NCBI GenBank assembly: GCA_016936455.1
Contig: JAFGXV010000049.1
Location: 1 to 64,000 of the forward strand
Direction: 5' to 3'
Origin: Desulfuromonadaceae bacterium
GTDB taxonomy: Bacteria; Desulfobacterota; Desulfuromonadia; Desulfuromonadales; Desulfuromonadaceae
DNA: 64,000 nt
The notes beneath the pieces were generated by a model. It did not search any database and had not been told where the DNA came from. It was given only the letters and a program-made list of their open reading frames with translations. Position 1 is the first letter of the stretch; each line of letters opens with the position of its first letter. Made by a program: the position numbers and the translations under genes. Shown one piece after another: positions 30,137 to 39,675 of this stretch.

Positions 30137-30482
30137 GGCACACTCCTGATGTGGGGGGGGGGAGGCTGATTCATTTTTCTAGCCTTCTTGTCCTGTCGGG
30201 AATAAGTTCATTTTATAACACGATTTCACTCTAGCCTAAAAAGCCATCTTCGAGAAGAAAAAGGCAGATGTATACAGAGAAAAATTCCAGTGTATGTTTT
30301 TTTTAGATAACTATTTTCGCTAAAAAAACAGACTGTTACATTGTTGGACGAATTTTGTAGCCAACATCGGCGAGGCCGGAAATATAAAAGAAATATACAG
30401 TTGTGGCGATACCAGAGAGCTTTTTAGTGAGTTTCGAGTTGATGGTTATGTAAATTCAGCTAGTTATAGGTTTCTGTTCACG

Positions 30483-30500
30483 TTGGCACCTTCCTTGTAT
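30483..30500 (+). promoter_or_regulatory. sigma54-type promoter TTGGCACCTTCCTTGTAT
   Basis: TTGGCAC-N5-TTGTA, correct spacing. Confidence 0.7.
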
Positions 30501-30542
30501 ATGAACAGTTACAACAAGATGATTGCTGATAAGGAGTGAGTC

Positions 30543-30749
30543 ATGAAAACCTTTGTTTTGACACTTTTGCTACTGATTGCTGCCGTAAATAGCTGGGCTG
30601 CCCCGTCTGCCAAGGCGGCAGGTGCCGGCTTGCTGGTATGGTTGTTCGTCGGATTTGTCGCGCTGTTTATTGTTTCTCAGTTGATTCCTGCCCTGATTCA
30701 ATGTGGCAGTTTGCTGCGTGAGTTGCTGCAGAAAAAACACGCCGTCTAA
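30543..30749 (+). CDS. Small (68 aa) membrane/exported protein
   Basis: AAGGAG RBS; hydrophobic; dedicated promoter and terminator. Confidence 0.7.
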   Translation: MKTFVLTLLLLIAAVNSWAAPSAKAAGAGLLVWLFVGFVALFIVSQLIPALIQCGSLLRELLQKKHAV

Positions 30750-30783
30750 TTTTCGTACTCTGTATTCAATTGATTGAGATGGC

Positions 30784-30812
30784 AAACGCCGGGCATCCGC
30801 CCGGCGTTTTTT
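30784..30812 (+). terminator. Rho-independent terminator
   Basis: ACGCCGGGC-ATCC-GCCCGGCGTTTTTTT. Confidence 0.9.
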
Positions 30813-30972
30813 TGTTTAAATATTAGATGGTTTTATCACTTTTCCACAGCCTCCTCCATTGGCTTTTAAACAATATATAGTGTATTGAATGTTTTTTGAT
30901 CACCATATCTTGTGTTTACTTTTGCTTTTTCTATGGTAAATTACCTCTCATGTTTTTCGCTGGGAGGTGCAA

Positions 30973-32961
30973 ATGCTGGAATATATTCGAAAGCGGGACG
31001 GGCGACTGGCGCCCTTTGAAGAAAAGAAGATCACTGAGGCGATCAAGAAAGCCGTGCGCGCTGTTGGTGGCCAGGATATGGACAAGGCGCAGCACATCGC
31101 GCAGCAGGTGGTTGGTATCCTGGAGATCATCTATAAAGACAACCGGGTCCCCACCGTCGAGAACGTACAGGACCTGGTTGAAAAACAGCTGATCGAAAGC
31201 GGTCACGCCCGGACAGCGAAGGCCTACATTCTTTATCGCCGCCAGCATGAACAGTTGCGTGAAACCAAATCCTTCATGCAGGAGTCGATTGAGGCTATTG
31301 ATTCCTACCTGACGCAGGAAGACTGGCGTGTCAAAGAAAACGCCAATATGGGTTATTCTCTGCAGGGATTGAACAATCATATTGCATCGAATATCACCAG
31401 CAATTACTGGTTGAACAAGATTTACCCGGAAGCCATTTCCGAGGCCCACAAGCAGGGCGATTTTCATATTCACGATCTCGGTATGTTGTCGGTCTATTGC
31501 TGTGGCTGGGATCTGAAGGACCTGTTGCTCAAGGGGTTTACCGGTGCCTATGGCAAGGTGCAGAGTGCTCCTGCCAAGCATTTTCGCACCGCGCTGGGGC
31601 AGGTGGTGAATTTCTTCTATACCCTGCAGGGCGAGGCCGCCGGAGCGCAGGCGTTTGCCAATTTCGATACCCTGCTGGCCCCCTTTATCCGCTATGACGA
31701 GCTCAGCTATGAAGAGGTCCTGCAGGCCATGCAGGAGTTCATCTTCAACATGAACGTGCCGACGCGGGTCGGCTTCCAGACGCCGTTTACCAATATTACG
31801 CTTGATTTGACTGTGCCGCGGGGTATGGCGCGCGAAGGCGTCATCCGTGGTGGCGGTATCCAGGCGGAGACCTATGGCGATTTTCAGGCGGAGATGGATC
31901 TGTTCAACCGTGCCTTCTGCGAAGTGATGATGCAGGGGGATGCCTCGGGCCGTATTTTCACCTTTCCTATTCCCACCTACAACATCACCTCAGATCTTGA
32001 CTGGGAGAGCGATCGTTTGCGGGCCGTGTGGGAGATGACGGCCAAATACGGTACGCCCTATTTCAGCAACTTCATCAATTCCGACATGGATCCCGAGGAT
32101 GCCCGCTCCATGTGCTGCCGGCTGCGTCTCGACAACCGCGAGCTGCGGAGGCGCGGCGGCGGACTGTTCGGTTCCAATCCTCTGACCGGATCGACGGGCG
32201 TCGTGACTCTCAACCTGCCGCGGGCGGCCTATCTGTCGAGCAGCAAGGAAGAGTTCTTCAGCCGGATTGCGGCGTTGATGCAGCTGGCGGCCGAGTCACT
32301 GGAGATTAAACGCAAACAGCTGGAGCGTTTTACCGCCGAGGGACTTTATCCCTACAGCCGCTACTATCTCGAAGGCATCCATGCCCGCAGCGGCCGTTAC
32401 TGGGACAACCATTTTTCCACCATTGGCCTGATCGGCATGAACGAGGCGGCGCTGAATCTGATCGGCGTCGGCATTGATAGCGCGCAGGGGGTAGCCCTGG
32501 CTGAAGAAACCCTGCTGTTTATGCGTACCCAGCTGGAAGCTTTCCAGGAGCAGAGCGGGCACCTTTACAATTTGGAAGCTACGCCGGCAGAAGGCACGAG
32601 CTTCCGTCTGGCGCAGCGCGACCGCCAGGATTTCGGTGATATCATCACCTCCGGCAGCATCCAGCCCTTTTATACCAATTCGACCCAGCTGGCCGTTGGT
32701 AGCACCGATGATATTTTCCAGGCGCTGCAACATCAGGATCGCCTGCAGACCAAATATACCGGCGGGACCGTGTTCCATGGTTTTCTCGGCGAGCGGCTCG
32801 AAGACTGGCGCAGCGCGCGTCTGCTGGTCCGCCGCATTGCTGAGAATTTCCATCTGCCGTATTTCACGATCAGCCCGACCTTTACCATCTGTCCCGTCCA
32901 CGGTTACATTGCCGGGGAGCACTTCGCCTGCCCACATGAGCAGGAGGAGAAAGCCGCCTGA
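30973..32961 (+). CDS. nrdD: Anaerobic ribonucleoside-triphosphate reductase, catalytic part (ATP-cone plus barrel, ends at Zn-binding Cys)
   Basis: ATP-cone YIRKRDGRLAPFEEKKI; NPLTGSTGVVTLNLPR; ends CPVHGYIAGEHFACPHEQEEKAA. Confidence 0.93.
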   Translation: MLEYIRKRDGRLAPFEEKKITEAIKKAVRAVGGQDMDKAQHIAQQVVGILEIIYKDNRVPTVENVQDLVEKQLIESGHARTAKAYILYRRQHEQLRETKSFMQESIEAIDSYLTQEDWRVKENANMGYSLQGLNNHIASNITSNYWLNKIYPEAISEAHKQGDFHIHDLGMLSVYCCGWDLKDLLLKGFTGAYGKVQSAPAKHFRTALGQVVNFFYTLQGEAAGAQAFANFDTLLAPFIRYDELSYEEVLQAMQEFIFNMNVPTRVGFQTPFTNITLDLTVPRGMAREGVIRGGGIQAETYGDFQAEMDLFNRAFCEVMMQGDASGRIFTFPIPTYNITSDLDWESDRLRAVWEMTAKYGTPYFSNFINSDMDPEDARSMCCRLRLDNRELRRRGGGLFGSNPLTGSTGVVTLNLPRAAYLSSSKEEFFSRIAALMQLAAESLEIKRKQLERFTAEGLYPYSRYYLEGIHARSGRYWDNHFSTIGLIGMNEAALNLIGVGIDSAQGVALAEETLLFMRTQLEAFQEQSGHLYNLEATPAEGTSFRLAQRDRQDFGDIITSGSIQPFYTNSTQLAVGSTDDIFQALQHQDRLQTKYTGGTVFHGFLGERLEDWRSARLLVRRIAENFHLPYFTISPTFTICPVHGYIAGEHFACPHEQEEKAA

Positions 32962-33005
32962 ACGGGCGATTGTCAACCTTTTCTTCACGCTTAAAGGAGA
33001 GAACA

Positions 33006-33152
33006 ATGCCAAAGAGATGTTCACAGCAGACCGAAGTCTATTCACGCGTGTGTGGTTTCTTCCGTCCTGTTCAGCAATGGAATAAAGGCAAGCAGGAGGA
33101 ATTCCAGCAGCGCAAGGAGTATGCGGTCGCTGAGACCGAGAAGAATCGCTAG
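33006..33152 (+). CDS. Separate NrdD C-terminal glycyl-radical finger peptide (48 aa)
   Basis: VYSRVCGFFRPVQQWNKGKQEEFQQRKEY; own AAAGGAG RBS. Confidence 0.88.
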   Translation: MPKRCSQQTEVYSRVCGFFRPVQQWNKGKQEEFQQRKEYAVAETEKNR

Positions 33153-33157
33153 TCGCA

Positions 33158-33856
33158 ATGGCTATAAAAGGCTTTCAGGGCACCAGCCTGCTGGACTATC
33201 CGGGGCGGATCGCCTCGCTGGTTTTTTTTTCCGGCTGCAACCTGCGCTGTCCCTACTGTCATAACCCCTCGCTGGTGCTGACGCCGGAGGAGCATGAGGA
33301 CATTCCCCTTGCTGACGTGGTGGAGATGCTGCGGCAGCGCCGTGCTTTTATCGACGGCCTGGTCGTGTCCGGTGGCGAGCCGACGCTGGATCCGTTGCTT
33401 CGTCCCTTGCTGGAAGCGGTCAAAAAGCTAGGACTGCTGGTGAAGCTCGATACCAATGGGACCCGTCCCACTCTGCTTCAGGAGTTGGTCGAGCGCCAGC
33501 TTGTCGACTTCGTCAGCCTCGACGTCAAGACCGCACCGGGTCGCTATGGAGAGTTGGCTCCCGCCCCGGTTCCGCTTGCCCTTCTTGCGCAGAGCGTGGA
33601 GGTGCTGAAGGCGGCTCCGGTCGAGGTCGAGTTTCGTACCACCTGCATGCCGGGGCTGGTGGAGGAAGAGGATATTGCGGCCATGGGGGCTCTGTTGCGG
33701 GGGGCCTCAACCTGGACGTTGCAGCAGTTCGTGGCCGAGCATGCCCTGTGCGATACCGCCCGACGCACGTCGGCGCACAGCGATGAGCAGATTCGTCTGT
33801 TTGCACAGCAGGCGCGCAACTATGTGGAGCAGGTGCAGGTGCGTGGCCTGGTCTGA
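33158..33856 (+). CDS. nrdG: Anaerobic NTP reductase activating radical SAM enzyme
   Basis: SGCNLRCPYCHNP; VVSGGEPTL. Confidence 0.93.
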   Translation: MAIKGFQGTSLLDYPGRIASLVFFSGCNLRCPYCHNPSLVLTPEEHEDIPLADVVEMLRQRRAFIDGLVVSGGEPTLDPLLRPLLEAVKKLGLLVKLDTNGTRPTLLQELVERQLVDFVSLDVKTAPGRYGELAPAPVPLALLAQSVEVLKAAPVEVEFRTTCMPGLVEEEDIAAMGALLRGASTWTLQQFVAEHALCDTARRTSAHSDEQIRLFAQQARNYVEQVQVRGLV

Positions 33857-33903
33857 ATTTCTGACTCAACAGATAAAAAGGAGAGAATTGTAAACGTTTT
33901 GTT

Positions 33904-34404
33904 TTGATTGCTCTGTTTCTTGCTCTGACCCTTCTGGTCGGCTGTGGCTCGGGGAATAAAGCGGCCGTGAGGGCCGACGGCAGCAAATATCAGGTTGCTT
34001 GCCTGATTGACGACGGTGTCACCGCGGCGATGCTGCCCGATACGGTGAACCAGTACCGCCAGGTCGCCAGCTGGATGGAGAACGATCTGGTCCGCCTGCT
34101 GACGCGTGCCGGCTACCAGGTCCGGCCCATTCAGAGCCGTTCAGACTACGCCGCTGCCCCCGGCAGCTACCTGCTGCAGGCGCGGATTACCAATTACAAT
34201 CCGGGCAGTAAGGCCGCTCGCATGCTGGTCGGGTTTGGCGCTGGCGCCACGAGTCTTGATATCGAGTACCAGATTATCAACGGTCAGGGCCAGCAGCTGT
34301 ACAGCAAGGCGGATGGCATCGGTTCCGGGCGCGACTGGACCTTCTGCTGCCGTGCGCTCAACGAGCGGATGGTTAGCATGCTGGGAACCCAGATCGGCCT
34401 GTAA
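33904..34404 (+). CDS. DUF4410-like lipoprotein; start codon uncertain
   Basis: Lipobox LLVGC; good SD is 20 nt upstream of the first in-frame start. Confidence 0.65.
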   Translation: MIALFLALTLLVGCGSGNKAAVRADGSKYQVACLIDDGVTAAMLPDTVNQYRQVASWMENDLVRLLTRAGYQVRPIQSRSDYAAAPGSYLLQARITNYNPGSKAARMLVGFGAGATSLDIEYQIINGQGQQLYSKADGIGSGRDWTFCCRALNERMVSMLGTQIGL

Positions 34405-34429
34405 TCCCGTCTGGAAAATCGTGAACGCG

Positions 34430-34470
34430 CAAGCCCGGCAACCCTGTTTGTTGCCGGGCTTGTTTTGTTT
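34430..34470 (+). terminator. Rho-independent terminator
   Basis: CAAGCCCGGCAAC-N7-GTTGCCGGGCTTGTTTTGTTT. Confidence 0.85.
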
Positions 34471-34625
34471 CGCCAGAAAAGGCAATCTCTCCTGTGGGCT
34501 GGCAAAGAGAACCAACAGAGTATGAGGCGTTGAATCTTTTTGCAAGGCTATGGTACCTTTATGAGCTTGATTGGTAATCGCTTTTTCGCCGTAAAGAGAT
34601 GCAAAAGATTGAGATGGAGAAGGGT

Positions 34626-34913
34626 ATGAGAATAACGAAAGCGGAGGTCGAAAAGGTCGCCCGTTTATCGCGTTTGGCGCTGGCCGACGAAGAACTGGAA
34701 GCCTTGACGGGTCAGATGGACGCCATTCTGGGTTATGTCGAGCAGTTGAATGAACTGAATACCGACGGGATTGAGCCCATGGCCCATGCCGTGCCCCTGC
34801 AGAATGCATTTCGTGCGGATGAGGTCAGAGCCTCTCTGCCGATGGACAGTGCATTGCAGAATGCGCCTCATCCGGCTGAGGGCTGTTTCGGCGTGCCCAA
34901 GGTTATCGAGTAA
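34626..34913 (+). CDS. gatC: Asp/Glu-tRNA amidotransferase subunit C
   Basis: [12 protein letters not shown]...[25 protein letters not shown]. Confidence 0.95.
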   Translation: MRITKAEVEKVARLSRLALADEELEALTGQMDAILGYVEQLNELNTDGIEPMAHAVPLQNAFRADEVRASLPMDSALQNAPHPAEGCFGVPKVIE

Positions 34914-34963
34914 CGATCATCTCCCGGCACCTGGCCGGTACGAAAGAGAATGGACAAGCGACA

Positions 34964-36436
34964 ATGGATTTAACCGATCTGACCATCCATGCGATGCAGC
35001 AGCAACTGGCGGATGGCCGCCTCACTTCTGTGGATCTGACCAAAGCGTTTTTGGCGCGCATTCATGCCACCGATGACCAGTTGAATGCCTTTATTACCGT
35101 GTGCGACGAGGAGGCGCTGGTCGCGGCCCGCCAGGCGGACGAACAGCGTGCGACCGGCAACGTTCAGCCGCTGACCGGCATCCCCGTGGCCCTGAAGGAT
35201 ATCTTTGTTACCCGGGGCGTTCGCACCACCTGTGCGTCGAAGATTCTGGGCGATTTCATGTCGCCCTACGACGGCACGGCCGTGCGCAAGCTCAAAGAGC
35301 AGGGCGCGGTGATCTTGGGCAAACTCAATATGGACGAATTCGCCATGGGCAGCTCCAACGAGAACAGCGCCTTCGGCCCGGTGCGTAATCCCTGGAATAC
35401 CGGCTGCGTGCCCGGCGGTTCGTCCGGCGGTTCGGCAGCCAGCGTCGCCGCGCGTCAGACGGCGGCCAGTTTGGGGACCGACACTGGCGGTTCCATCCGC
35501 CAGCCCGCCTCCCACTGTGGCGTGGTCGGGCTCAAACCGACCTATGGCCGGGTGTCGCGCTACGGTGTCATCGCCTATGCCTCCTCCCTCGATCAGGTTG
35601 GCCCGCTGACCCGCGATGTGCGCGACTGCGCCATCCTGCTGGGGGCGATCGCCGGTTATGATCCGGCGGATTCCACCTCCGTGGACACGCCGGTACCCGA
35701 CTATCTGGCCACGCTGGAGGGCGGGGTGGCCGGCAAGAAGATCGGTCTGCCCAAGGAGTATTTTATCGACGGCGTTGATGCCGATGTGAAGCGTGCGGTC
35801 CAGGCCGTGGTAGAAAAATACCGCGAACTGGGGGCCGAGATTGTCGAGGTCAGCCTGCCTCACACCCGCTATGCCGTCGCTTGCTATTATCTGGTGGCCA
35901 CCGCCGAGGCCTCAAGTAATCTGGCCCGCTATGACGGAGTGCGCTATGGCCAGCGGGTGGATAAGGGCCAAGGCCTGATCGATATGTACAGTCAGACGCG
36001 CGCTGCCGGGTTCGGGCCTGAGGTCAAGCGTCGTATCATGCTCGGTACCTATGCCCTGTCGTCCGGTTATTACGACGCCTACTATCTCAAGGCCCAGAAG
36101 GTCCGTGCTCTCATTCGGCAGGATTTTCTCGACGCCTTCGAGCAGGTTGATTGTATCCTCACGCCGGTGGCGCCCAGTGCCGCTTTCGGTCTGGGGGATA
36201 AGACGTCTGATCCGCTGCAGATGTATTTGTCCGATATCTTTACACTGTCGGCCAATCTGGCCGGCATCTGCGGTCTGAGCCTGCCCTGTGGTTTGTCCGG
36301 ACAGGGAGAGGCTGGTGGCGGATTACCCATCGGCGTCCAGCTCCTGGGCAAGCCCTTCGGTGAAGCCGAACTGTTGCAGATCGCCTATGCCTACGAGCAG
36401 GTATCGGGCTGGCAGGGGAAAACGCCGAAGCTGTAA
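34964..36436 (+). CDS. gatA: Asp/Glu-tRNA amidotransferase subunit A
   Basis: [15 protein letters not shown]...[14 protein letters not shown]. Confidence 0.97.
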   Translation: MDLTDLTIHAMQQQLADGRLTSVDLTKAFLARIHATDDQLNAFITVCDEEALVAARQADEQRATGNVQPLTGIPVALKDIFVTRGVRTTCASKILGDFMSPYDGTAVRKLKEQGAVILGKLNMDEFAMGSSNENSAFGPVRNPWNTGCVPGGSSGGSAASVAARQTAASLGTDTGGSIRQPASHCGVVGLKPTYGRVSRYGVIAYASSLDQVGPLTRDVRDCAILLGAIAGYDPADSTSVDTPVPDYLATLEGGVAGKKIGLPKEYFIDGVDADVKRAVQAVVEKYRELGAEIVEVSLPHTRYAVACYYLVATAEASSNLARYDGVRYGQRVDKGQGLIDMYSQTRAAGFGPEVKRRIMLGTYALSSGYYDAYYLKAQKVRALIRQDFLDAFEQVDCILTPVAPSAAFGLGDKTSDPLQMYLSDIFTLSANLAGICGLSLPCGLSGQGEAGGGLPIGVQLLGKPFGEAELLQIAYAYEQVSGWQGKTPKL

Positions 36437-36489
36437 TTTTTTCATCCCTGTCTGGTCTTTGCAGTCCGGACAGAAAGGTTGATCGTCTT

Positions 36490-37935
36490 ATGAGAAAGCA
36501 TTACGAAGTCGTCATCGGACTGGAAGTGCATGTCCAGCTGACCACCCAAACCAAGATCTTCTGCGGCTGCTCCACCGAGTTCGGCAACAGCCCCAATTCC
36601 CAGACCTGTCCGGTCTGCCTCGGCCTGCCCGGTGCTTTGCCCGTGCTCAACCGTCAGGTGGTGGAAAACGCCATCATGGCGGGTCTGGCCACCAACTGCC
36701 GGATTGCTCCACGCTCCATCTTTGCCCGCAAGAACTACTTCTATCCCGATCTGCCCAAGGGCTACCAGATTTCTCAGTTTGAGCTGCCCATCTGTGAGCA
36801 TGGTCACCTGATGATCGAAACCGAGGCAGGAGGCGAGAAGAGGATTGGCATTACCCGCATCCACATGGAAGAAGACGCCGGCAAGCTGCTGCACAGCGAT
36901 GACCCCGGCACGGGCTCCCGCGTCGATCTCAACCGCGCCTGCACGCCGTTGCTGGAGGTGGTATCCGAGCCCGATATGCGCAGCAGTGACGAGGCTATCG
37001 CCTACCTGAAAAAATTGCGTCAGATTGTCATGTACCTCGGCGTGTGTGACGGCAACCTGGAAGAGGGCTCCTTCCGCTGCGATGCCAACGTTTCCGTGCG
37101 CCCTTGGGGACAGCAGGAATTCGGCACCCGCGCCGAGCTGAAAAACATCAACTCCTTCCGTTTTATCAAGGAGGCCATCGAGTACGAGATCGACCGCCAG
37201 ATCGATATTGTCGAAGAGGGGAGCAAGGTAGTGCAGGAAACGCGCTTGTTTGACAGCAATGCGGGAACCACCCGCTCCATGCGCGGCAAGGAAGAGGCCC
37301 ACGACTACCGCTACTTTCCCGATCCCGATCTGGTGCCGCTGGTGATTGATGAGGCTTGGATTGCGCGAGTGCGCGAGGGGTTGCCGGAGTTGCCCGAGGC
37401 CAAGACCCGGCGGTTCGTCGAGGACTTCCGCCTGCCGGCATACGATGCCGAGGTGCTGACTGCCGAGCGTGCCCTGGCCGAGTATTTCGAAGCCTGCGCC
37501 GCGCTGCACAAGGACGCCAAGATGTGTTCCAACTGGATCATGGGGGAAGTGCAGCGCAAGCTCAATGACGATGGCCGCTCCATTGTGGACTGCCCGGTTT
37601 CGCCCCAGCTGCTGTGCGGCGTTTTGACGCGCATCAGCGACAACACCATCTCCAACAAGATCGCCAAGACGGTGTTTGAGGAAATGTGGACCAGCGGCAA
37701 AGACGCCGATACCATCATCGACGAAAAGGGTCTGAAGCAGGTGACGGACACGGGCGCCATCGAGAAGATGGTCGATGACGTCATTGCTGCCAATCCGGCC
37801 CAGGCTCAGGAGTTCAGCGAAGGCAAGGACAAGCTGCTCGGTTTCTTTGTCGGCCAGGTCATGAAGTCGAGCAAGGGCAAGGCCAACCCGGCCATGGTCA
37901 ATGAGCTGTTGTGCAAGAAGTTGCGGGACGCATAG
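36490..37935 (+). CDS. gatB: Asp/Glu-tRNA amidotransferase subunit B
   Basis: [36 protein letters not shown]. Confidence 0.97.
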   Translation: MRKHYEVVIGLEVHVQLTTQTKIFCGCSTEFGNSPNSQTCPVCLGLPGALPVLNRQVVENAIMAGLATNCRIAPRSIFARKNYFYPDLPKGYQISQFELPICEHGHLMIETEAGGEKRIGITRIHMEEDAGKLLHSDDPGTGSRVDLNRACTPLLEVVSEPDMRSSDEAIAYLKKLRQIVMYLGVCDGNLEEGSFRCDANVSVRPWGQQEFGTRAELKNINSFRFIKEAIEYEIDRQIDIVEEGSKVVQETRLFDSNAGTTRSMRGKEEAHDYRYFPDPDLVPLVIDEAWIARVREGLPELPEAKTRRFVEDFRLPAYDAEVLTAERALAEYFEACAALHKDAKMCSNWIMGEVQRKLNDDGRSIVDCPVSPQLLCGVLTRISDNTISNKIAKTVFEEMWTSGKDADTIIDEKGLKQVTDTGAIEKMVDDVIAANPAQAQEFSEGKDKLLGFFVGQVMKSSKGKANPAMVNELLCKKLRDA

Positions 37936-38086
37936 CGCCTTCGGTCGATGAGTGATCTGAGAGGCTGGTTGTAACGATAAAGCCGTTGGGCCGGCGTTGT
38001 TCTTTTCATGGGCAACGTTGGTCTCGGGATCTCGTCTACTGTGAACGTCTCTCCACCGCTTCCCCTTTGACATGGAGGAACCGTCT

Positions 38087-38440
38087 ATGCTCACTCCTGA
38101 GGAGGTTCTGGCTCAGGCCCGTGAAGATGCCCTCAAGCGGCAGGAAAGTTATCGCGAGCAGGCGCTCAAGCTCTTCCCCCATGTCTGTGGGCGCTGTTGC
38201 CGCGAGTTCGAAGGCAAGAAGCTGCGGGAACTGACGGTCCACCATCGCGACCACAATCACGATAACAACCCGTCGGACGGCAGCAACTGGGAGCTGCTGT
38301 GCCTCTACTGCCATGAACAGGAGCATGTCCGCTCCCTCGAGCAACAGCGCGCGGATGACGGCCCCAGCGTTCATCGCAAACCGACGTTGAGCCATTCCCC
38401 TTTCGATGCTCTGTCCGCGCGCTTCAAGCCGCGCCGCTGA
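38087..38440 (+). CDS. YajD-family HNH nuclease
   Basis: CGRCCREF...VHHRDHNHDNNPSDGSNWELLCLYCHEQEH. Confidence 0.85.
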   Translation: MLTPEEVLAQAREDALKRQESYREQALKLFPHVCGRCCREFEGKKLRELTVHHRDHNHDNNPSDGSNWELLCLYCHEQEHVRSLEQQRADDGPSVHRKPTLSHSPFDALSARFKPRR

Positions 38441-38571
38441 CAGGGAAGGTCTCTGTTCTACCCCTTCATTGAGTGGGGCTCTGTGGCGTCTGACGCAATT
38501 TTGCCAGGAATCGCCTGAAATGCTACGCTTTCTTAGCCTCTCTGATTAAAACACCTACCAACGAGGATTTC

Positions 38572-39624
38572 ATGTCCATCAAGCCCATCGTCTACGAGAA
38601 CGGTGTCTGTCGTATGATTGATCAGCGGTTGCTGCCCAGCCAGGAGGTGTGGATCGATTATGACGATTATCAGGGCGTGGCCGAGGCCATTCGCAGCATG
38701 GTGGTGCGGGGGGCGCCGGCTATTGGCGTGGCCGCGGCTTTTGGTGCGGCCTTTGCTGCTCGTGATATTGATGCCGCTGATTTTGAAACCTTTGAGTGCC
38801 GGTTTGCCGACTGCTGCGCCGTGCTCGGCGCGACCCGGCCGACGGCGGTCAATCTGTTTTGGGCGCTGGAACGGATGCAGCGGGTGGCGCGGGAGAATCG
38901 GACCCTGCCGCTGGTCGCACTGAAGCAGCGTTTGCTGGATGAGGCGCTGGACATCGCGGCCGAGGATGAGCGGATCAACCGCGCCATGGGCCAGCATGGC
39001 CAAGTGCTGTTTCCCGAACGGGGCACGATCTTGACCCATTGCAATGCTGGCGCGCTGGCTACGGGCGGATACGGAACCGCGCTGGGGGTGATCCGTGCGG
39101 CGGTGGAAGCTGGCAAGAAGATCGATGTTATTGCCGATGAAACCCGCCCTTTCTGGCAGGGAGCGCGTCTCACCGCATGGGAACTGGCGCAGGATGGCAT
39201 TCCCGTGACCCTGATCTGTGACAACATGGCCGGTTACCTGATGCAGCAGGGCAAGATCAATGCGGTCATTGTCGGGGCGGATCGCATCAGTGCTAATGGC
39301 GATGTGGCCAATAAGATCGGCACCTACAGTGTGGCGGTGCTGGCCAGAGAACATGGCATTCCGTTTTACGTCGCGGCACCGCTGTCGACCATCGATCTGA
39401 CCCTGACCGATGGCAGCCAGATCCCGATTGAGGAGCGTGATCGCCGCGAAGTCACCCACTGTGGCGGCCTGCAGCTGGCCCCTGAAGGCATTCAGGTCTA
39501 CAACCCGGCTTTTGATGTGACGCCGGCGCGTTTGGTGACAGCGATTATTACCGAGCGCGGCGTGGCCAGCGGGGACTATGTCCAGCAGCTGGCGCGGTTG
39601 AAAGCGGTCTCGTTTTCATTCTGA
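38572..39624 (+). CDS. mtnA: S-methyl-5-thioribose-1-phosphate isomerase
   Basis: [50 protein letters not shown]. Confidence 0.95.
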   Translation: MSIKPIVYENGVCRMIDQRLLPSQEVWIDYDDYQGVAEAIRSMVVRGAPAIGVAAAFGAAFAARDIDAADFETFECRFADCCAVLGATRPTAVNLFWALERMQRVARENRTLPLVALKQRLLDEALDIAAEDERINRAMGQHGQVLFPERGTILTHCNAGALATGGYGTALGVIRAAVEAGKKIDVIADETRPFWQGARLTAWELAQDGIPVTLICDNMAGYLMQQGKINAVIVGADRISANGDVANKIGTYSVAVLAREHGIPFYVAAPLSTIDLTLTDGSQIPIEERDRREVTHCGGLQLAPEGIQVYNPAFDVTPARLVTAIITERGVASGDYVQQLARLKAVSFSF

Positions 39625-39675
39625 TCCCGGCGCATGATCCTCATGCGCCCCGTCATGGCGTGAAAGGTGGGTGAA

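Noticed and set aside
33222-33231. Poly-T run in nrdG as a slippage or frameshift site
   Set aside because: The nrdG frame is intact through it (LVFFSGCNLRCPYC).
36442-38094. 550-aa minus-strand ORF
   Set aside because: Antisense shadow of gatB.
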